Shown one piece after another: positions 28,501-28,974 of a DNA stretch of 28,974 nucleotides. Within the stretch, counting starts at the first letter, position 1; every line of letters begins with the position of its first letter. The notes beneath the pieces are model-generated. The model worked only from the letters and a program-made list of their open reading frames with translations, was not told where the DNA came from and made no database searches. The DNA lies in contig KN891935.1 of the NCBI GenBank assembly GCA_000934455.1, forward strand, positions 1 to 28,974, given 5' to 3'. A program made the translations under genes and the position numbers. Origin of the DNA: Apostichopus parvimensis (taxonomy: Eukaryota; Echinodermata; Holothuroidea; Aspidochirotida; Stichopodidae).

Positions 28501-28720
28501 CAGCTGCTTTAACATTTCAATTTTACTTATGGTCACTCAAATATGATGTATATTTTAAATATATCAATGTGTTAAAGGATATCATGTTTCCTGGAATCTT
28601 GATATGAGATGCATGGTAATGTCTGTCCCATGATGCCAGCAGTAAAGGGAAGGAGCTGTCTTCCAGCTAGATTTAAGAACTCTGCCATCCATGCTAGTGC
28701 TGTTAGTTGTATATCTGGAT
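19372..28720 (-). CDS. VAC14: VAC14 (PIKfyve complex scaffold), C-terminal part, 10 coding exons
   Basis: VAC14 is a HEAT-repeat scaffold that holds the PI3P 5-kinase PIKfyve/Fab1 and the phosphatase FIG4/Sac3 together on endosomes and lysosomes, controlling PI(3,5)P2. Ten minus-strand exons join in one frame: 28720-28583, 26826-26637, 25850-25715, 25567-25502, 25073-24850, 23814-23640, 22768-22650, 22424-22345, 21087-20928, 19534-19372. They total 1451 nt, about 482 residues plus a TGA stop. All intron phases agree. Family words recognised in order include [87 protein letters not shown] and [18 protein letters not shown]. These cover late HEAT repeats and the conserved FIG4-binding C-terminal region. 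The human protein has about 782 residues, so roughly 300 N-terminal residues, including the Fab1/PIKfyve-binding HEAT repeats, lie past the right edge. Identity is very secure. Exon edges come from splice consensus and await transcript evidence. Confidence 0.96.
19535..20927 (-). other. VAC14 last intron (1393 bp)
   Basis: GTGAGT donor and TTTCCAG acceptor. It contains a short hAT-like hairpin element (20507-20597). Otherwise AT-rich without recognised genes. Confidence 0.87.
20507..20597. mobile_element. hAT-like hairpin MITE (~91 bp)
   Basis: The left end CAGGGGTTCCCTAACTCT and the reverse complement of the right end CAGGGTTTCCCTAACTCT agree at 17 of 18 positions. Inner arms GAACCCCC and GGGGGTTC extend the hairpin. 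Flanking TTAAAGTC and TTAGACTC (2 bp further out) agree at 6 of 8, a weak target-site duplication. Confidence 0.72.
20928..21087 (-). CDS. VAC14: VAC14 coding exon
   Basis: The 160-nt exon reads [20 protein letters not shown] and then [20 protein letters not shown], followed by [12 protein letters not shown]. It aligns with human [20 protein letters not shown] and [20 protein letters not shown]. The acceptor is CTTTTTAG and the donor GTGAGT. Reading through the donor would hit a TGA immediately, so an unspliced form would lack the final 54 residues. Confidence 0.95.
21599..21742. repeat. 71-bp direct duplication
   Basis: Two copies start at 21599 and 21670. Both contain GCAAGCATGCAGCCT, ACACAC, CATGTGG-like and ATGCCATGGTATT words, with scattered substitutions. 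Confidence 0.92.
21909..22040. repeat. 10-bp repeat (GATAACCAGC)n
   Basis: About thirteen 10-bp units are present. Later units alternate GCAG and GCTA ends, giving a 20-bp higher-order period. The minus-strand translation YPAGYLAG is a consequence of the repeat, not a gene. Confidence 0.95.
22345..22424 (-). CDS. VAC14: VAC14 coding exon
   Basis: The 80-nt exon encodes [20 protein letters not shown] and then ESPIFT, near-identical to human [20 protein letters not shown] and ECPIFT. The acceptor CTCTCAG is preceded by TCCTTGAC, a U12 branch-point consensus. The donor is an ordinary GTAAGT. The split Tyr codon (T/AT) restores the family word IFTYLRLQLL. Confidence 0.96.
22425..22649 (-). other. 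VAC14 GT-AG U12-type intron, 225 bp
   Basis: The donor GTATCCTTTT (22649-22640) is the U12 consensus. The branch word TCCTTGAC (22445-22438) lies with its C 13 nt before the CAG end, where a U12 branch point should be. The flanking exons join to give NKFGDLEV, as in the human protein. Confidence 0.87.
22650..22768 (-). CDS. VAC14: VAC14 coding exon, ends at a U12 GT-AG donor
   Basis: The 119-nt exon starts in phase 0 after TTTACAG. It reads [20 protein letters not shown] and then [15 protein letters not shown] (human [20 protein letters not shown], then LTQNYRHAYDLIQK). It ends with TT, and the next exon supplies T to make Phe, as in human KFGDLEV. The donor is GTATCCTTTT, an exact U12 GT-type consensus. 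Confidence 0.95.
22769..23639 (-). other. VAC14 intron (871 bp)
   Basis: GTAAAT donor and TTACAG acceptor. It contains a two-copy 93-bp duplication (23164-23331) and T-rich runs near 22945 and 23145. Confidence 0.87.
23164..23331. repeat. 93-bp direct duplication
   Basis: Two copies share ATACTGTCAGTACAAGTGCT, GAAGCATGATAT and GAGTGGTATTAGCAT, offset by 93 bp with a few substitutions and a 2-3 bp indel. Confidence 0.92.
23640..23814 (-). CDS. VAC14: VAC14 coding exon, FIG4-binding core
   Basis: This 175-nt exon is the best conserved one in the window. [19 protein letters not shown] matches human QLCLLLNAENIFHSMADIL, and [19 protein letters not shown] matches [19 protein letters not shown]. 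The acceptor is TTCTATAG and the donor GTAAAT. It ends in phase 0 with a Glu codon. An open frame continues past the donor into the intron but loses all similarity there. Confidence 0.97.
23815..24849 (-). other. VAC14 intron (1035 bp)
   Basis: GTGAGA donor and TCTATAG acceptor. AT-rich. No exon or repeat was recognised. Confidence 0.87.
24850..25073 (-). CDS. VAC14: VAC14 coding exon, start of FIG4-binding region
   Basis: This 224-nt exon lies between acceptor CATTAG and donor GTGAGA. It opens [13 protein letters not shown] (human VILKDLEVLAEI). A loop of low similarity follows, rich in Ser, Gly and Lys. Then comes [16 protein letters not shown] (human MNSYFYKFMINLLKRF), and the exon ends [11 protein letters not shown] (human LLEVRGPFIIR). 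The conserved FIG4-binding domain of the family begins about here. The final Arg codon is split AG/G across the intron. Confidence 0.95.
25074..25501 (-). other. VAC14 intron (428 bp) with purine-rich tract
   Basis: GTAAAA donor and CATTAG acceptor. The plus strand is strongly purine-rich at 25358-25465, beginning with an 11-G run. The transcribed intron is therefore pyrimidine-rich there. Confidence 0.87.
25502..25567 (-). CDS. VAC14: VAC14 coding exon (short, 22 codons)
   Basis: The exon has exactly 22 codons, phase 0 at both ends, between acceptor TTTCAG and donor GTAAAA. It reads [19 protein letters not shown] then TDE. It aligns with human [21 protein letters not shown], where the next residues are V and then the LKDLEVL helix. 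Confidence 0.92.
25568..25714 (-). other. VAC14 intron (147 bp)
   Basis: A short U2-type intron, GTAAGA donor and TTTCAG acceptor. AT-rich, nothing else seen. Confidence 0.88.
25715..25850 (-). CDS. VAC14: VAC14 coding exon
   Basis: The exon spans 136 nt between the acceptor AAACAG and the donor GTAAGA. After one base completing an Asp codon it reads [20 protein letters not shown] and then [20 protein letters not shown], ending KTPNM. The last part aligns with human [20 protein letters not shown]. It is part of a helical HEAT-like repeat. The start and end phases match both neighbours. Confidence 0.93.
25851..26636 (-). other. VAC14 intron (786 bp) with G-rich tract
   Basis: An ordinary GTAAGT donor and AAACAG acceptor flank it. 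On the plus strand it holds a GGGGAAGGGA-type tract (25956-26032) and a C10 run near 26400. No exon was seen inside. Confidence 0.85.
25956..26032 (+). repeat. GGGGAAGGGA tract, possible G-quadruplex
   Basis: Repeated GGGG or GGG runs are separated by 1-3 bases on the strand opposite to VAC14. There are far more than four G-runs, meeting the usual quadruplex pattern. Confidence 0.85.
26637..26826 (-). CDS. VAC14: VAC14 coding exon with charged linker
   Basis: This 190-nt exon starts after a TTAC acceptor (AT-AC intron). The split codon becomes GAT, giving [17 protein letters not shown], which aligns with human SIKEVANVCNQSLMKLV. A strongly charged linker rich in Lys, Asp, Glu and Thr follows (for example [13 protein letters not shown]). 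It corresponds to the variable acidic linker of VAC14 between HEAT segments, is probably disordered and is not conserved in sequence. The exon ends SEGA-type with a GTAAGT donor, phase 2. Confidence 0.93.
27551..27590 (-). repeat. Hammerhead/Penelope-LTR-like stem-loop, copy B
   Basis: On the minus strand: TTTGAAGAA, stem GATCC, loop TGCTA, stem GGATC, GAAACGTCAG. It shares the stem, loop and GAAAC with copy A. TTGAAGA differs from the hammerhead CUGAUGA box at two positions. Confidence 0.45.
27695..28245. repeat. 118-bp tandem array, about 4.5 copies
   Basis: The word TACAACACTC recurs at 27711, 27829, 27941, 28063 and 28181. Spacing is 118, 112, 122 and 118 bp, the differences coming from small indels such as a lost TTAGAC. 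Each unit also contains CCATAGCAGATGTACATAGC and TTGAGGCTGAAGGTATTGTG. The array sits inside the VAC14 AT-AC intron. Confidence 0.96.
28300..28373 (-). mobile_element. tRNA-derived SINE head
   Basis: On the minus strand GGATGGATAGCTCAATTGGT and then AGAGCA form a tRNA-like D-arm and A box. TGGTTCGAAGT forms a T-loop/B box 50 nt on. The 3' part does not pair with the 5' acceptor and the T stem is degenerate, so it is not a functional tRNA. It lies in the AT-AC intron of VAC14, right after the 118-bp array. Confidence 0.6.
28583..28720 (-). CDS. VAC14: VAC14 coding exon (first in window), ends at an AT-AC donor
   Basis: The exon encodes 45 full codons. It begins after the acceptor TTGATAG with two bases of a split codon. 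It reads [20 protein letters not shown] and then [20 protein letters not shown], closely matching the HEAT-repeat stretch of human VAC14 (QLTAMCWMREFIQLAG, LPCLAYDD). It ends with codons for SRKH and one base of the next codon. The following intron bases are ATATCCTTT, the U12 AT-AC donor consensus. No usable GT donor exists before the in-frame stop. Confidence 0.93.
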
Positions 28721-28974
28721 CTATCAATAAAAGAAGAAACATTAGTATTACAACGCAGCCCAGTCATCACTTAAAAGGGAACTAAACAAAACTTAATGCT
28801 TTACCAACCATACAGCAGCAGTAGTCACAGTAAGCTTCAAAATGCCATGAAAACTGAGGTAAGAGACAAACAAGGAGAGGGAATGATAGGGTAGGATACA
28901 CAGGGAATGGAGGTGGTTAGAGTAAGGGGAGAGGGCAAGGAAGAGGAAGAGGAGGAGGAGGAGGAGGAGGAGGA
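28721..28974 (-). other. VAC14 intron, partial, with GA-rich end
   Basis: This sequence is upstream of the first VAC14 exon in the window. The right end is purine-rich and closes with a GAG/GGA triplet run. The next VAC14 exon is not present before the window ends. Confidence 0.8.

Larger units (their letters stand above)
26827..28582 (-). other. VAC14 AT-AC (U12-type) intron, 1756 bp
   Basis: The donor ATATCCTTT (28582-28574) follows the exon directly, and the intron ends in AC (26828-26827). A U12 branch-like TCTTTAAC sits at 26849-26842, 15 nt before the end. Splicing at these sites gives KHD-IREVAK, in register with human KKSIKEVAN. The intron contains a stem-loop repeat (27.55 kb), a 118-bp array and a SINE head. 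Confidence 0.88.

Overview
This is metazoan nuclear DNA, AT-rich and intron-rich, with short exons, minisatellites and small transposon remnants. It has no bacterial gene organisation: open frames are short, and the real coding sequence appears only as spliced exons on the minus strand. The lineage cannot be fixed from the sequence. Frequent TAGGCCTA-type words and the repeat types look like an echinoderm or other invertebrate deuterostome to me, at low confidence. Two genes could be assembled exon by exon, with matching splice sites, matching intron phases and family similarity recalled from memory. No database search was run. || Right part (19372-28720, minus): the C-terminal ~482 codons of VAC14, the scaffold of the PIKfyve-FIG4 lipid kinase/phosphatase complex. 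There are ten coding exons in uninterrupted frame from the HEAT-repeat region to the stop codon. The N-terminal exons lie beyond the right edge. Two of its nine complete introns carry U12-type (minor spliceosome) signals: an AT-AC intron at 26827-28582 and a GT-AG intron at 22425-22649. || Left part (2055-13796, minus): the first three coding exons (85 codons) of an MTSS1/MTSS2-type I-BAR protein (missing-in-metastasis family). It has a CpG-rich 5' region near 13.6-14.4 kb and a ~9 kb first intron. The gene continues beyond the left edge. || The two genes lie head to tail on one strand, VAC14 upstream of MTSS, with 5.6 kb from the VAC14 stop to the MTSS start. As I recall, human MTSS2 and VAC14 are also adjacent and co-oriented on 16q22, so this looks like an ancient conserved gene pair. 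|| The remainder is introns and one intergenic stretch. These hold a 19-bp minisatellite (5.7-6.2 kb), a 105-bp nine-copy array just past VAC14 (17.95-18.9 kb), a 118-bp array inside the AT-AC intron (27.7-28.25 kb), a 10-bp array (21.9-22.04 kb), hAT-like non-autonomous elements, a tRNA-derived SINE head, two copies of a hammerhead/Penelope-LTR-like stem-loop, a 38-bp near-perfect palindrome and strongly strand-asymmetric purine tracts. VAC14 and MTSS proteins both act on phosphoinositide membranes (PI(3,5)P2 synthesis; PI(4,5)P2-binding membrane curvature). A functional link between them here is only a possibility.
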